Source: an uncultured Alphaproteobacteria bacterium
Lineage (GTDB): Bacteria > Pseudomonadota > Alphaproteobacteria > Rhodobacterales > Rhodobacteraceae
Assembly (NCBI GenBank): GCA_902537215.1
Contig: CACBAM010000005.1
Location: 87,003 to 151,002, forward strand
Direction of reading: 5' to 3'
DNA length: 64,000 bases
Shown: positions 62,819 to 64,000 of the stretch, piece after piece
Numbering within the stretch: position 1 is the first letter of the stretch
Layout of the letters: each line of letters starts with the position of its first letter
Notes under the pieces: generated by a model
The model's database searches: none
What the model was told of the DNA's origin: nothing
The model's input: the letters and a program-made list of their open reading frames with translations, nothing else
Translations under genes and position numbers: made by a program

Positions 62819-63469
62819 TCATGAATAATTCAGTTTAATTGCATACGCAGATATATAGGGACTGAGTACCACAGTAAATAGTGTATTTGCGTATAGTAGC
62901 AAATATTCCAAAGCAAATAAATCGGTGGTGCTGGAACTGCAGCAGAAAATTCCTAAAAGAAGAGTTGGGAAATAAAACGGTATAGTAATTGTTGTAAAAA
63001 GAAAATTACTGCGGTTTGATAACGTTAGGCAGGATATCATTGTTCCTATAAAGCTGAGTGAAGGAGATCCACACAGTAGCACTATAAAAATTCGCAAAAT
63101 ATGATCAGAGCTTATTTCAAATGTAATCAAGACAACTGGAATTATAATTATGAGCGGAATAACAACTGAAACCCAATGAACAATCGTTTTTAAAAACATT
63201 GTTACTTCTAGGGGAATATCAGCGATCAAAAGATAGTCCAAAATACCACTTTCGTAATCTTCATGAATGACTTTGTTTAGAGTAAGCAAGATAGACATTA
63301 AAAGACTTAACCAAACTGCGGTAAGACCTATATTACTAAGCACAAAATTATCACCAAATGCCGAAAGCGCGAATAAGAGGATAAAGAATAAAAAGAAGGA
63401 AAAAGCCAAAACTACGTGTGAACCAGACCTTATTACCAATAGAAATTCTAGTCGAAGAATATTTAGCAT
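62819..63469 (-). CDS. ccmB: Heme exporter protein CcmB
   Basis: The membrane subunit of the CcmAB ABC transporter, which uses ATP to release holoCcmE. The 216-residue protein has six predicted transmembrane helices. The early IGLTAVWLSLLMSILLTLNKVIHEDYESGILDYLL block matches CcmB, though the family's signature is slightly varied. The C-terminal helix ends near the basic IKLNYS. It overlaps neither neighbour, with one base to ccmA and ccmC on either side. Confidence 0.92.
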   Translation of the reverse strand: MLNILRLEFLLVIRSGSHVVLAFSFFLFFILLFALSAFGDNFVLSNIGLTAVWLSLLMSILLTLNKVIHEDYESGILDYLLIADIPLEVTMFLKTIVHWVSVVIPLIIIIPVVLITFEISSDHILRIFIVLLCGSPSLSFIGTMISCLTLSNRSNFLFTTITIPFYFPTLLLGIFCCSSSTTDLFALEYLLLYANTLFTVVLSPYISAYAIKLNYS

Positions 63470-63470
63470 T

Positions 63471-64000
63471 TTAATTTTTACCGCTATGTCTTTCTAGATT
63501 AATTATTTTATGTCCTTTAACTTGTGCCGGTTCATGAGAAGTAATTATCGACAAGCCTCCTGCCCTAAGATGAGAGGTGTGTAGTTCCAAAAACTTTTTC
63601 TTGCCAACAAAATCTAGGTTTGTTGTTGGTTCATCGAGTATCCAAATATTTCTATTCATCAAGGAAAGTCTCACCAAGGCTAGTCTTTTTCGCTGACCCT
63701 CGGAACAACTTTCAACAGTTTTATTTGGTAGATCCCAGAATTTTATCAATTCGCTAGTATAGGCATCCGAGCTGTAATATGCTTTCCAATACTCTATTGT
63801 CTCCATTACCGTTAGCCCAGTATGGAGAGAGGATTTATGCCCGTAATATCCTATGTGTTCCTGCCTATTTGAAGGATCATTGGAAAGATTAATTTTGTTT
63901 ATCGATATTTTGCCTTTGAAAATTGATTTGAATCCAACAATTGTGTTCAAAAGAAGTGTCTTGCCAACTCCGTTTGGGCCTGTAATAGTAATGGACTGCC
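63471..64000 (-). CDS. ccmA: Heme exporter ATP-binding protein CcmA (gene runs off the right edge)
   Basis: The ATPase of the CcmAB transporter. The visible part starts in the Walker A loop (GPNGVGKT, encoded just inside the right edge). It continues through the HIGYYGHKSSLHTGLTVMET Q-loop region, the ABC signature reading CSEGQRKRLALVRL, the Walker B in IWILDEPTTNLD, and the switch His in IITSHEP. The frame is open to the end of the window, so the true start is beyond it. The gene is followed by ccmB, C, D and G on the same strand. Confidence 0.94.
   Translation of the reverse strand, partial: QSITITGPNGVGKTLLLNTIVGFKSIFKGKISINKINLSNDPSNRQEHIGYYGHKSSLHTGLTVMETIEYWKAYYSSDAYTSELIKFWDLPNKTVESCSEGQRKRLALVRLSLMNRNIWILDEPTTNLDFVGKKKFLELHTSHLRAGGLSIITSHEPAQVKGHKIINLERHSGKN

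Overview
The window is a dense, AT-rich bacterial chromosome segment of about 68 protein genes and one tRNA gene. I see no mobile element, prophage, CRISPR array or rRNA operon, and no gene-free stretch over 300 bases. Gene content and order point to an alphaproteobacterium close to the Rhodobacterales. The blocks that suggest this are cobT-cobS-J-domain-bolA, yceD-rpmF-plsX-ihfA-merR-tRNA-Pro, dgt-argS-SPOR-scpAB, glyQ-DUF6446-glyS-ppdK-like-sleB, folB-folP-glmM, purA-DUF2842, rpiA-gor-hflKC-DUF2065-degP, purD/xseA and ftsY-yciB-ccmGDCBA. The low G+C, very short spacers and frequent TTG starts fit a streamlined, probably marine member. That placement is inferred from synteny as I know it, not from a search.

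Layout. 1-3.1 kb: cobaltochelatase pair CobT (cut by the left edge) and CobS, a J-domain protein, and divergent bolA. 3.2-10.5 kb: gatB, pepN, a class I glutamine amidotransferase, a DusA-type tRNA dihydrouridine synthase, ruvX and ccmI. 10.6-15.7 kb: a complete heterotetrameric sarcosine oxidase operon soxBDAG. 15.7-18.6 kb: an M48 protease and a MoxR/VWA pair with a 50-residue membrane protein hidden between its two genes. 18.7-26.5 kb: dksA, an FAD monooxygenase, xthA and erpA facing dgt-argS-SPOR-scpA-scpB. 26.5-30.9 kb: dcd, tRNA-Pro(GGG), merR, ihfA, plsX, rpmF and yceD, with divergent bamE. 30.9-34.6 kb: msrB, an OlsB-like acyltransferase, pyrE, pyrC and folE. 34.6-41.3 kb: the glycyl-tRNA synthetase operon with a PPDK-like enzyme and a cell wall hydrolase. 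41.3-51.1 kb: a long co-directional run for folate (folB, HAD phosphatase, folP), glmM, serine (serC, serA), purA, DUF2842, thiamine pyrophosphokinase and rpiA. 51-56.1 kb: glutathione reductase and the membrane quality-control cluster hflK-hflC-DUF2065-degP. 56.1-64 kb: a stand-alone OB-fold protein derived from DnaE2, ferredoxin, purD, xseA, ftsY, yciB and the cytochrome c maturation genes ccmG-D-C-B-A (ccmA cut by the right edge).

Functionally this is mostly core housekeeping: translation, one-carbon/folate, nucleotide, serine, cytochrome c and proteostasis genes. The most noteworthy points are: (i) a DnaE2 C-terminal domain kept as its own gene directly behind a perfect alphaproteobacterial LexA box (GTTC-N7-GTTC); (ii) the unannotated 50-residue two-helix protein in the MoxR/VWA operon; (iii) dcd starting only four bases after the encoded CCA of tRNA-Pro; (iv) an FAD monooxygenase whose nucleotide-binding N-terminus has no canonical start codon; (v) a PPDK-like protein with an intact phospho-His and PEP-binding half but a degenerate ATP-grasp half; and (vi) missing fabH, nagZ and tatABC at places where relatives carry them.
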